A stretch of 64,000 bases of DNA. It comes from Pleurotus djamor (lineage: Eukaryota > Basidiomycota > Agaricomycetes > Agaricales > Pleurotaceae). The notes under the pieces are model-generated. The model was not told where the DNA came from. It did no database searches and was given only the letters and a program-made list of their open reading frames with translations. Made by a program: the position numbers and the translations under genes. This document shows positions 46,001 through 56,998 of the stretch, piece by piece (position 1 is the first letter of the stretch; each line of letters opens with the position of its first letter). The stretch covers positions 1 to 64,000 of the forward strand of contig JAPEVF010000025.1 in NCBI GenBank assembly GCA_029747585.1. Direction: 5' to 3'.

Positions 46001-46179
46001 ATAAATTGTCTTTGAGAGTCCTAGTACCACAACCTACTTGATGACAAGCCTTACATAGGGATGGGTTGAGGGAACAGTTTTGATTTATAGCAACCCAGTC
46101 CGCAACTCACTTGATTCCGTTTCAACACATTCGGGTGACCATTGCTAGTGCTTGCACCAGCCTGACCGGCTTTTGGCAT
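43098..46179 (-). CDS. Zn2Cys6 fungal transcription factor with microexon-split zinc cluster (TF2)
   Basis: The 5' exons are 46179-46111, 46049-46038 (12 nt), 45984-45967 (18 nt), 45904-45900 (5 nt) and 45849-45740. Spliced, they give MPKAGQAGAS up to KRNQ, then ACHQ, CRRRKL, KC, and DAKRPCSTCVRS. That is a complete zinc cluster with a following His-rich spacer before the last Cys-containing PECTFDDG. Coiled coil: SRYEKLERRINELETLLRQK. A long Ser/Pro/Thr region leads to the Fungal_trans domain, with LLHATTFMTSLSFAPDHPKF, LLHAICAIGSLYTAAVTSPP and RRNAFWLAYANERLHGFGNG. It then has VLPSERQWAQTKDLLLVHPE. Length is about 730 residues. The N-terminus parallels TF1, with introns after NQ and after KL in both. 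Confidence 0.87.
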
Positions 46180-46552
46180 TCTTCGTCCGTAGACTGAAAT
46201 TCCAGAGGGAAAGGGACTAGGTAACCGCACAGTGGAAGTCGAGATGAGAGTGTGTGAAACGAATAGAGCGCGAGCTGCAGAGCATAAATTGAGTTACTTG
46301 CAACCGAGAAGTTGATTAGCGCCGACCGTCCTCGACCAGTTCACGGCCGCGCCACTGCAAACACACACCAAACGTTTAACCTTTCAGTGCAGAATGATTC
46401 TCATATTGCGGTATCGAACGATGTACATATGGAGCATGCGGACATGAATGATGGCTTCCAACCAATCCAAAGAACAAAGTAAAGAAATATAAAGTAACAA
46501 AATCGAAATAATAATAGATATACACCCTCCAAGTTAGATCCAAGTCAAAGCG
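46180..46552. other. Intergenic region upstream of TF2
   Basis: This 373 bp stretch holds the TF2 promoter and the 3' flank of the next minus-strand gene. It is AT-rich near 46480-46530. Nothing else was recognised. Confidence 0.5.
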
Positions 46553-49500
46553 CTACTGAGAGAATTTTCCAGTGCGCATGAGGGCAGTAATGACATCGTC
46601 AACAGTGGCGGATTCGTTGGTAGCTGCTGCTGCGAAGGTCTGATTGATATCGGGATCTGTAAGTGTCGAGTCCCTGACTACCATCGGTGACGTTGCATTG
46701 ACTGTCCAAACAACCCTCGAACCAGCATTGATGACCGTCTGCCGCATTTCGGAAGCTTGCTGGGAGCCAAAAAACAACGACTGATTGGGGTTGGAGAAGG
46801 GTGAAACGACGGAATCCATATCCTCGACGGTAATTGAACCAAATACTGCCACTTCGATCGAAGGCAGCCGAGATAGTGCTTCCAGAACAGGCTGAGCAGA
46901 GGTAGGAGGGGTGGCTACTCTGGTCAGCACAAAGCGGATCAGAGCTCGTGCGTCGTTCTGGTCGGATATTGAAGATAGATAACTCAAGACGACATGCTTG
47001 AAATTATTCTCGTTGAAAGTGCCGTAATAAAGGGGATTGCGGATGGGGGAAACACCGTCGGTTGACGGGAGAGCAGCCAGTGCTTCATTGGTATACAGAA
47101 CGGACCGGGAATAAGCATCTCGCTTCAGTGAAACTGCTTGCTTGGCAACACCCGTCCTTGAATCAATGAAGGGGAGCCGAAGTTGAAGCAAATCAAGTAC
47201 ACCATAAACAGGTCTATCGGGAAAGCAGGATGTCTGAAAAGAGGAAGTGGAAGTGGAAGATGGCAAGTTGAAGACAGATGTCTCCAAAGAATCGATGTTT
47301 TCCCTCTGGGCGGCAGTCAAATTTGGGAAGCAAGATATTGGAGGAGGGAATGAAGGTGCGTCCCGAAGTAGGGGGATGACGTTCTGGGCCCCGGACCTAT
47401 CTCCATTGAAAGGGAGAAGGACGGGAGCAGTACTGATCGCGGACAAAAACACTGGGAGGTCTGATGCTTGTTGTTGTAGGACACTGCGCCAGTACGTCTC
47501 CAACGCCTTGGATTTCTGGGCTGACGAAGCTATACGACCGTTAGAAAAGTAGCTCGAAGTGGTATGACCAAGGCGACGTACCTGAAGCGAATGTATACAT
47601 GCGACCCAATGCATTCTGTGCGACACCTCCGACCCGTGACTTCTGCGTCGATGATAGGCTAGTGCTATCATCAAAGCTAAGGGTCTTCTGAGGTGCGGCT
47701 GTCTGTTCTGCGAAATCGAAGAGGAATCCTGAGCTAGCAATGGTGAAGGCGGAAGTGTCAGATCCACCGGAGTCAAGTTCTTTCCAGGGTGCCTTCACTG
47801 CGAAATCTCTTAGCCGATTATTACCTTCCACATCCCCAGATTCAACCAAGTTCCAAAGCAGAGCGGCTTGTGCCCAAGAAGCGCGTGTAGCCTGAGTGGA
47901 AGGTATGGAAAAGGCAACATCCACTTGTAATGCTTGATTGGCACAGTTTGCGCCATTTGAAGGGGAGCCTAGTGCATAAAATAGAGACAACGCAAGGGAA
48001 CGGGAGGTGTAGTTGGTCTTGAAGTTTTCATTCAAGGATGGTACCATATCGACCAGATGTCGAGCCAAAGGAAGACAGGACTCGGACGAGTCGGTGCACA
48101 CACAGGAAGCATCTGTCATGAATGATTACGGAAAGTCAGGGACAAAGGAGGTCACTACAACTCACCAAGGTTACAAGCACGACCAGTGAGATTGCCCTCA
48201 CAACTAGGAGAAGATGCGCGGTTCCGACTGAGCGCCACACCAACAGCAATTCCAACAGCAGCGATCACGACAATTGCCAAGCAAACAAGGATACGAGTGC
48301 GTCGTGTGAACGGTAGAAATGAGGAAGATGGTGGCTCTTCAGGTGGGGCATTGAAGTTGTCAACCATCGTCTTACGGCTGCCATGACGTCGTGCAAAACT
48401 CATCTCAGGACCATGGCCATGATCATCGAAGGCTGATGACAGACCATGGGGATGTTGATCGGCATCCTGCCGAGTAAAAAAACTGGATGTGAGACTGCGA
48501 TGTGGATGATGACCTTTTTCAAGGAGATTCGACAAGGTATCCGCTCTGTTGATGAGCTCCGGCAGAGGTAAGTCTTCTTCTTGATGCTTGGGTACGACGA
48601 ACTTCGAAGGGATGTCTGGAACGGGAGGCAATGGTTTGCGCATCCAATCAAAAGCTCTGCGAAAGGATCGCACTGATCGCGACGACGTGCTGGGTGCCCG
48701 AGATATCAGTGAAGAGACAAAGCTTCTGGTGGAGATAGATTTTCGATTTCCCCCGTGAGCACGACGAGCCTCAGGAAAGGAGGGAGGCGGAGGGTCTTCA
48801 TCAATGGTCATCATACCGTCAGGAGCAGTCGATTTGAGGTCATGTAGGCTCTTGTCATCTTCGCTGTGCTCATCCCAAGCACGGGCCTTGCCCGAGAGAT
48901 AGCTGGAAGGAGGGGCGGGCCGACCTTGGGTACTGCGGCTAGCGGAGCGGGAATATTCATCAAGAGACGTGATAAGCGTATCAGAATCACTTGTGCTACC
49001 AGCCCTCGCAATCTGGGAACTAGCGGGGGATGGCCGTGCGCCCGTGGGACGAGGTGGAAGGCTGCGAGGAAGGGGTTGACCAGAGCCGCGATGAAGTGGA
49101 GGGGGATATGTTAACTCAGAGATGCCACTAAAAGCATCACTGTGTACGGAAAGGTGCCGGTTACGAGGCTCTGGATTGTCGCGAAGTAGCTGTGTGATGA
49201 AAGAAGTGGGCAGGCGGTCCTCGGCCACATCCATGTCGATGCTTGAGGCACCTTCATGCCAATCATAAGGGGAGAACGTGCGAGAGGTCTTGATCGAAGT
49301 GGCATCTGCAGGTCTTCGGGAGCTACCTGCTTGTGAAGGGAGTGGGGGAACGGGAGGGATGGGAGACTGCGCCAATGGGGACCCACGGTCTCGTTCTGAG
49401 GCGTACGAGGTAGCCATGCTGTAGACACTTCTGCCATCGTCCATGCGTCGAGAGGACATTGAGCCGACCTCGGACTGGATGGGACTGAGCGGTGTATAGC

Positions 49501-49678
49501 GCGGCGGCTGAGGAAACTGTGAGAGCTGGAGAGACTCGCCGGTGACTAGAGTTCCAAAGCTGATGGTACTATCCGCGATGCCCGAAACATTGGAAACGAC
49601 TGAGGGTTGCCTATTCAGTTGAGCAGCAGACTGGCGATTAGCTGACTGGCGGTTGCCGTAACGTGAATAGTGTGACAT
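46553..49678 (-). CDS. Large single-pass membrane protein of unknown function
   Basis: Three exons (49678 to about 48168, about 48114-47580 and about 47529-46553) encode near 1,010 residues. The N-terminal half of about 465 residues is disordered, rich in Ser, Pro and Arg, with many SxR and PPxP stretches. One helix follows: ILVCLAIVVIAAVGIAVGVA (about residues 470-490). The C-terminal half begins SPSCEGNLTGRACNLDASCV with paired Cys (CVCTDSSESC) and carries several NxT/S sites. Basic residues on the N-terminal side and Cys plus N-sites on the other suggest a type II protein with an extracytoplasmic domain of about 500 residues. No catalytic motif was recognised. The family appears to be unnamed; a wall- or septum-linked role is only inference. 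Confidence 0.75.
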
Positions 49679-50394
49679 GATAAATCTGCGAAGAGGGATA
49701 ACATCAGCGTTTCAGCAAGCCAGTGAGAAGAAGTGTGACCCACTTTTGATACGGAAGGCGAAAAGAGTAGAGATGGGAAAAAAGAGGCGTCCTCAGCAAA
49801 GGATGACAACCCAGTAGAATATGGACGGTGGGCCGATGAGCATAACAGTCTTTGGGTCAGAGTCAGAAACGCTCTCCCTCACGGAACGATGGAGGCGGCG
49901 ACGCAAGACTGATAGCGCTAACGGCAAAATGAAAGAATGGAAGTGGGCAGTGTAAAGAACGACTCGAAATGGAGAAGGTGATGATGGGAAGCAAAACAAC
50001 AAAATATGGAAACCAGAACATGCTATTTTTTTACCCGTTTCGCGTCCCTGACTCCATCAGAGAGATCGAATATAAGCATATCACCAGGTCCACAAGACCT
50101 TGGTGGCTTCGTGTTTCAACGCAGTCCGTTCTGCATGTGTCAAAGGCCAAAGCCATGTCCGGCTCAAAGTGTTGAGCACAGGGGAGGAGGGGAAAGCTTT
50201 GACGTGGGATACAAATCGTAATAGGAAGAAGTTTATAAACTCCCAAATAATCCATGCGTATATATGAAATGAACAACGTAACTTCAAAAAAGGGGAAAGG
50301 GTAGTCATGAAGTGAGCATGAAGGACATGATACGGTACGTAGTGACGAAGGCTTTCTTCGCGCGGACCAGAACAGAACAAGCCAAAGGGCGCAC
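49679..50394. other. Intergenic region between the membrane protein gene and RAC1
   Basis: About 716 bp covering the long promoter of the membrane protein gene and the 3' flank of RAC1. Frames on the minus strand (for example 50081-50410) continue from RAC1's last exon or are chance. No RNA gene was found. Confidence 0.5.
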
Positions 50395-51359
50395 TTAAGC
50401 GATGATGCATCCCTTTGATCTCTTGACCTCCTTTTTGGGAGGAGGGTTAACTGGGGCCGAGATAGATATGAGGACCATGGCGAGATACAAATACAATAAC
50501 ACTTACGGACGGCTCTGATGGCCTCATCAAAGACAGTCTTGAGCCCTTTCTGTGTCAGGGCCGAACACTCTAAGTACTTTACCGCACTGATATCTTTCGC
50601 CATCGCGACACCTTGTGAGTACTGGATGGGCGCCATGCGACTGTCATCACACAAAGGACAGGTCTCAGATAGTTGAAGGCTAATGTTTCTGGGACACGCA
50701 CCGGTCTCGAAGCTTCTCAATCGTGGCCTGATCCTCTCGGAGATCCAACTTGGTCCCGACCAAGACAATGGACGTCGCGGGTGCGTGATGGGATATTTCC
50801 GGGTACCACTATGATAAAAGCCAATCACGATGAGCTGGCTTTGACAAGAGAAGAGAATCCTGCTTACCTTGGTTCGGACGTTCTCGTAACTAGGAGGGCT
50901 CACGAGCGAGAAGCAGATGAGGAAGACGTCCGTCTGAGGGTAGGAGAGGGGTCGAAGTCGGTCGTAATCCTCCTGCCCGGCCGTATCCCACAAACCGAGA
51001 GAGATAGTCTTGCCATCAACCATGACATTAGCAGAATAATTATCGAAAACTGGGGGAATTTGAGAGAGCGCGTGGACGAAAAGCAGTGCTCACAAACCTG
51101 TAGGGATATATTCTCCCTAATGGTATTGTTAAAAATACGATGAAGGATCAGGCATGGATAAGGCTTACTGGGAAGGCGTTCGTGGTATACGATATGAGCA
51201 AGCATGTCTAGGCATTCTTGTTGAACGACGTGGACTGCGAAACAGATACAGCCCATACCTTTCCGACGGCACCATCACCAACAACGACACCTAGAGAAGT
51301 GTATTGGAATTCGCAGTAGCTATTCAAAGAGCTGGACACCCACATTTGATGGCCTGCAT
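50395..51359 (-). CDS. RAC1: Rac1-type small GTPase
   Basis: The product is about 195 residues and starts [20 protein letters not shown] with an intact P-loop. Splicing at AAAT|GTGGGT is needed; the later GGTGTCC donor would insert a residue. Further motifs are [20 protein letters not shown] (switch I, invariant Thr), [20 protein letters not shown] (switch II), [10 protein letters not shown] (NKxD-like TKLD) and [36 protein letters not shown] and SALTQKGLK mark Rac rather than Cdc42. The C-terminus is polybasic (KKEVKRSKG) followed by the prenylation box CIIA. Rac1 acts at the hyphal tip through PAK/Cla4-type kinases and NADPH oxidase. The gene has about six introns, one of them directly after the first 16 bases. 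Confidence 0.94.
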
Positions 51360-51909
51360 TTCTACTTGCCTCTAGAGATAATGGGAAGAGAGCCTCGTGG
51401 ACTGGCAAACGGTTCGAACCAAGGCGGTGTGGTGGGAGTAGGGAAACTGGGAAAAGGGAGAAAGACAGGCGTGAGTGATGGACGACTGGTCAGTGAGCTG
51501 GAGCTGGGATTGAATGAGGAGGCAAAACACCTTCGGGAAAACAGAGAAAAGCTGGTAGTGAGTGATGAACAGAGCCAACAATTTGCGCCTCAAGCCCAAG
51601 CGTTCCCACGGCGCTTGTCAACTTTGATGGATCTGTTCCCTTATCCAACGAGCTGGCTCACTAATATGTCTTTCAGTAACGTAACAAAGAGGTATCACAA
51701 TCAAATACAACTGCTGAAAACATAGGCGCGTACACTATTACAAGGACAGACTGGGGAGCTTCAGCAATAATAGCACCTCAGCGGCAACCAGCTGTGAATC
51801 AGACGAATATAGGTTCTGTGAGACAGGGGCGCGAGATAAAATACAATAGAAATACGCATAGCAATACGAGAACAAGGGGATAGGAAGGTTGCGAAGCTGT
51901 GGATTGACA
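51360..51909. other. Intergenic region upstream of RAC1
   Basis: This 550 bp stretch contains the RAC1 promoter and the 3' flank of the C2H2-like gene. A plus-strand frame of 119 codons (51366-51725) has no recognisable domain and probably is chance. A GGTTCGAACC at 51410 resembles a tRNA B box, but no tRNA fold surrounds it. Confidence 0.45.
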
Positions 51910-53725
51910 TCATCCGATAGTCTTCCTGCGCTTGTTTGGAGGGACTATAGGGCTGGAGTGTAGGATACTGTCTTTGATGCCATCTTCGTCATCACCCTCA
52001 TTGGTGTCGGCATCGAAGTCACTATCATCGATTGAGGTTTCACGTTCGTCAGGAAGCCTAAACGGTTCAAGCAACCCCAGACCCAGACCGACACCACTCG
52101 GACGATTGGGATCAGACGTAAGATGCTTGTGAACAACAGGGCTATCCATTTCTGGACTTGACATAGGAGGTGTCGAAGTCATGCCAGGGCCTGGCTTCCA
52201 TGTCTCAGCGAATGGATCATGGGAGGAAGTGACTTCAAGAACAAGAGGATCGGGAACCCAATCATCTGAAGGCGGACCAGGGGATGATCTATGCCTCGCA
52301 GGCTTCGAACTACGATGCAAGGGAGAAGCATCAATTTCATATCGCATGCGAAGCCGGCTTGCTAGGGGGAATCTTGTAACTTTGTCCGAGTTCGGGAATA
52401 AAATCTTCGGGGACGGTCGATACGCCTTTGTGACGCTGTCCGGTGTTTCACCAAGAGACTTGATGAAAGGACTACGGAACGGTGTCTTCTGCTGACTATC
52501 AATGGGGGGGTGCCTTCACAATGGGGCTGCCTTCGGTACGAGCCAACATCGTCAAGAAAAGTTCGCGGTTAGTGTGCATAGGATGGCTTGGACTAGGGAA
52601 GCGCCATGGCTGGTCAGAGGGGAGACGAGGAGGAGCATGCTTGAAAGACGGCGTTTGCAGCGGGTTATACGGCGAAGGAGGGATTATAGGCAGGTTGGGT
52701 AAGGGGGATGCCAAGGACGTCGAAGTGTCGAAGGAGGTATCACTATCGACTAGCAGAGGAGATGGTGGGCTAAGTGGAGGGGTGACTGACGATATCGCCA
52801 ACTTGGCGGTCGGAGGTTGAGGTTCGTCGGACAGGTAATCATCCCGGCTTTCATAAGGGCTCACAGCCCGATGGGCATCTGAAGAGGAACGCGGTTTGTT
52901 GTGGTTAACCGAGAAAAAGTCGGAGCTGTATGAGGGACCGCCGATCTGGTCGGTCGAGGTGACGCTCATATTGATCATTTTGCCTGCACCGTTGACAGAC
53001 GAAGAACGGTTCTCCTCTGGACGCGTGTTAGATGGCTTAGGATCCAAACAAGGGAAATACGTACTATTAGTCGACCCTCGTCCGCGAGGCTTATCGCCGC
53101 CGTCGCGTCTGTTTGACATAGCGATCTTATGTTTTTCATACACATGTCTTCGCCACATGCTTCTCGCGTTGACGCCAGCGTACGTTCGCCGACAAAAGGT
53201 GCATCGAAGGCGAGGTTCTTCCCCTTCGGGCCACCCATCCGCGCCGCGGCTCTTGAGATCCTTCTTCTTCGCGGGACACCAGCCCCTGGGAGGCTCAAGG
53301 GTAGTCGGGTAGGGAATACCATTCGGGTGATGTGCTTCGGAGGAGATAAAATCCACTGGGTCTAAAAACCATTCAGCGTTCTCTGCAAGCAATTGATATG
53401 TGAGGCCGTCTGGATGGTTTTGCGCGTTTGGAAAAGTAGTAAAAGGTGGGTGGATCATCACGACTGTAGGGTCGGTGGGATCTGGATCGGTGCCCTTTGG
53501 GTGAAGGCCCAGAGAGTCGAGGCCGCGAATACCTCGGGAAGAAAAGAGCTTGTCATTTCTGTCGCGACTGGACGAGTATGGTCGCGGTTGGAAGGTAGAT
53601 GCACTTGGGGTGAAAAATTCGACGTCGAGTTCCTGGCCTTGGGTATATCGTCGCTTGAGGGGCCGCGCGGAAGAGGAACTGACGAAGGAGATGGGTTGGT
53701 CTGCCTGGGAGCAGGAGGTTGACAT
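51910..53725 (-). CDS. C2H2-like zinc-finger protein, frame broken at a G7 run
   Basis: The gene reads MSTSCSQADQPISFVSSSSA to a basic tail ending NKRRKTIG, about 605 residues with no intron needed. A single zinc-finger-like motif is visible near residues 175-200: LRCTFCRRTYAGVNARSMWR followed by RHVYEKHK. The rest is disordered, rich in Ser and Pro, with SSVTPPLSPPSP and an acidic patch (DDSDFDADTNEGDDEDG). At 52504-52510 a run of seven G (C on the coding strand) shifts the frame: six would join SPIVKAPP to IDSQQKTPFRSPF and keep it open for another 195 codons. The family is not known to me; it is probably a nuclear regulator. Confidence 0.75.
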
Positions 53726-53987
53726 AGAATAGATGTGTTGCAGGGGAAGAGTAGTAAGTTAGTAAAGTTAGTAGGTGTGGGGATTAGGGCGATGGTGGTG
53801 GTCGGTGCTTGTCCAGTGCTGTCAAATTTTCCCACCCTGACTCTGACGCGAAACGCACTGCAACGGAGACGCGACTGACACGTGATGGCATCGAGGGATT
53901 ATGTAATTCGATGAATGTCCGATCGCAAAATTTGGCTGAGGGTGTTGCTGCTAAAATAACAAACACCAAAAGCCCTTCCCCGTAACA

Positions 53988-56918
53988 ATGGGAAAGGCCC
54001 AGAAAAAGACTGGAAAGGGTCGTCTCGATAAATACTACAAGCTCGCAAAGTATGTGCTTCTGCAACCTCTGCGACCCATCTAATTTCTTGAATCCAGAGA
54101 GCAAGGGTATCGAGCTCGTTCAGCCTTCAAGTTAATCCAATTAAACAAGAAGTACTCCTTTCTCGAGTCGGCTCGCTGCTGTATCGATCTATGTGCTGCT
54201 CCAGGAGGATGGCTGCAGGTCGCCAGCAAATACATGCCCGTCAATAGTGTCATCGTGGGTGCGTGGATCCTCAACGCATCCATTGTAGTATCGTACTCAC
54301 CACGATACATCTCTAGGCGTTGATCTTGTCCCAATAAAACCGATTCCCCGAGTCGTCACCTTCGCCGCTGACATAACAACCCCTCAATGTCGCTCTCTCA
54401 TTCGCAGTGAACTCAAGGATTGGAAGGCGGATGTTGTTCTTCATGATGGTGCCCCTAACGTCGGTACCGCTTGGATTCAAGACGCCTACAGTCAAGCTGA
54501 GCTCGTCCTGATGAGTCTTAAGCTCGCTGTCGAGTTCCTCGTGCGTGGCGGCGTCTTCATTACCAAGGTCTTCCGTAGCGTCGACTACAACAACTTGATC
54601 TGGGTATTCAACCAACTCTTTGGGAAAGTGGAGGCTACTAAACCGCCATCTTCCAGGTAAATACACTTTGATGACATATACTCGGTCATCCCCGACTAAT
54701 CAATCAACAGAAATGTCTCTGCTGAGATATTCGTCGTATGCCGAGATTTCCTCGCGCCGAAGCACATAGACCCCAAGTTCCTCGACCCCAAACATGTTTT
54801 CAAGGACCTTGCAAGTTCCAACCCCTCAGCAGTAGACAAGGGGATTTCAGCGAACAACGTTCAAGCCAATGTCTTCCAACCAGAAAAGCAACGAAGGAAG
54901 CGAGATGGATATGCTGACGGCGACTATACCCTCTTCCACAAGACCTCTGCTTCTGAATTCATTCGAAGCACTGACCCCATCGCCATATTGGGAGCAGTCA
55001 ACAAAATAACATTCGATTCGGAAGAGGAGAAACAATGGATTCAACTACCAATCACCACTACCGATGTCAAGGCTAATTGCGATGACTTGAAAGTCCTGGG
55101 TAAAGGGGACTTCAAAACTCTATTGAAGTGGCGCTTAGCCCTTCGAGAAGAGGTCAGTGTTCCTTTGATATCTTATTTAGCAAATCTAACATCCCATAGA
55201 TTGGCTTGGACAACAAGAGCCGGGAGACGGAAGATGCTACTGAAGTCGTCGAGATTGAAGTCGATGAAGAAGAACAGATGCAAGAAGAGGTGAGTTAGCC
55301 CTTGTCTTATCAACAACTTCACGCTTACACCGCTCTCTAGCTTCAACGTCTCAATGAAGAAGCCGCTGCCCGTGCTAAACGCTCACGCCGCCGTGCCAAT
55401 GAACTCAAAACGAAGACGATACAGCGTATGCAGCTGCAAATGACCGCTCCCCTTGACATCGGCATGGAACAAAACGACCCGTCACTTGTTGGCCATGACG
55501 ACATGTTTGATCTGGGTCATACCCAACAGATGTTAAAACGCAAAGGGGGTATTTCCCNGCTTAGAAGATCAAGACATGAGCGGAGTCGAGGATTCCGATG
55601 ATCCTCAGCAAGATGACGATAGCGACCAAGGCGACGAAGAGGAGTCTATCGACGGCCTTGAAGCCCAGTTAAACGGAATGTACGATGATTATCGGGAGCG
55701 ACTGAAGGAGAAGGATGCCAAAATTCGAGTTAAGGAGGCTCGAGAAAAGAATGCACTCAGAGAAGAGTGGAGGGGTGTCGGTGGGGAGCATTCAGGTGAT
55801 GACGATATGAGCGATAGTGAGGAGGAAGGTGGCTGGGGCAAAGTTCAGGCTGCCAAGGCTCGCATCGATGACTTGACGTCGGATGAAAGCGATGGAGAAA
55901 GCAGTACTGAAGGTCAAGCACGAAAACGAAAACGCGACATCACTCGCGAACGCCCAGCCAAGCACCGACGAATAGAGCCGCCGTCCGATTCAAAAACCTC
56001 ACGATTATGGTTCAGTCAAGACATATTCGGAGACATAGCAGAAGAACTAGATGTCGAAGACGATGCACAGGATGATATTGGAGAAGATAGCGAAGATTCG
56101 TCACCTATGTCTTCCGATGCTGAAGACGACACCGAAGTACGTGCAGACCAATTATTATGGGACTTGACTAATAGAGAAACTAGCCTGACGACGATGACGA
56201 CGACGACTTCGAAGTCGTACCGCCAGACATGGATGAAGCAGATTGGGACGTCAACGATGAGGATGAGGACCAAACCAAACAGGCCAAAATCAAGGGTAAT
56301 GAACTCTACAGCTTTGTTCCATCGCGATCTGAACTTTCTTTCGCAGAGTTTGGGCTGGTGACCCCAGAAGCGGTGACGCTTGCGCAGCAACTCGTCAACA
56401 GGCAGAAAACCCGCACGGAGCTAGTGAATGACGGGTTCAACAGGTACTCACTCAATTCGAAGGAGGGATTGCCGTCATGGTTCCTGGATGACGAAACCAA
56501 GCACTACAAAGTGAATCTCCCGATCTCCAAGGAAGCTGTTGCGGCGCTGCGGGCTAAGCAGCGCGCGCTCGACGCCCGTCCCATCAAGAAAGTCGCTGAA
56601 GCCAAGGCGAGAAAGAAGATGAAGGCCCAGCAACGGCTAGAGAAAGCTCTCAAAAAGGCCGAAGGTGTCAATGCCACTTCGGACATAAGCGAGCGAGACA
56701 AGGCTCAGCAAATAGAAAAATTGATGCGTAAAGGCCTGTCGTCTGGAGGGAAACCGAAGAAAGAAGTGAAAGTGGTTGTCGCGAAAGGCGTGCATAAGGG
56801 GATTAAGGGCCGTCCCAAAGGTGTCAAGGGAAGGTATGCCATGGTCGACGCGAGAATGAGGAAGGAGGTCCGAGCAAAGAAACGGAAGGAGAAGGCCACA
56901 AAGAAGAGATCGAGGTGA
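53988..56918 (+). CDS. SPB1: Spb1, 27S pre-rRNA (guanosine-2'-O-) methyltransferase
   Basis: Spb1 is a nucleolar FtsJ-family enzyme of 60S biogenesis. It starts [20 protein letters not shown], then [20 protein letters not shown] with the first catalytic Lys. [20 protein letters not shown] is the SAM site, [14 protein letters not shown] holds the catalytic Asp, and [17 protein letters not shown] the second Lys. The middle region is acidic with [20 protein letters not shown], typical of Spb1. The C-terminal Spb1_C domain includes [12 protein letters not shown] and [20 protein letters not shown], and ends in a Lys-rich tail. Length is about 880 residues over seven or eight exons. The N at 55558 breaks the frame; leaving it out gives [16 protein letters not shown] in one frame. 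Confidence 0.93.
55558..55558. other. Ambiguous base N that breaks the Spb1 frame
   Basis: The N follows a CCC run. Without it the codons before and after stay in one frame across the KGGIS region, as family conservation requires. Confidence 0.85.
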
Positions 56919-56998
56919 GGTAGGCCCATAGTTCAGATTAAATACTTATATCAGGATTATAATATACTTATATATATCACCGAGTGGGCTGCCCGCTT

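Noticed and set aside
33956..46179. Secondary-metabolite gene cluster
   Set aside because: One P450 and two regulators without any synthase, terpene cyclase, NRPS or transporter; the neighbours Yth1 and PHA2 are housekeeping.
51404..51425. Possible tRNA (GGTTCGAACC resembles a B box)
   Set aside because: No A box, acceptor stem or anticodon arm can be formed around it.
51366..51725. 119-codon plus-strand frame upstream of RAC1
   Set aside because: No domain, no splice support, skewed composition; it is antisense to the RAC1 promoter.
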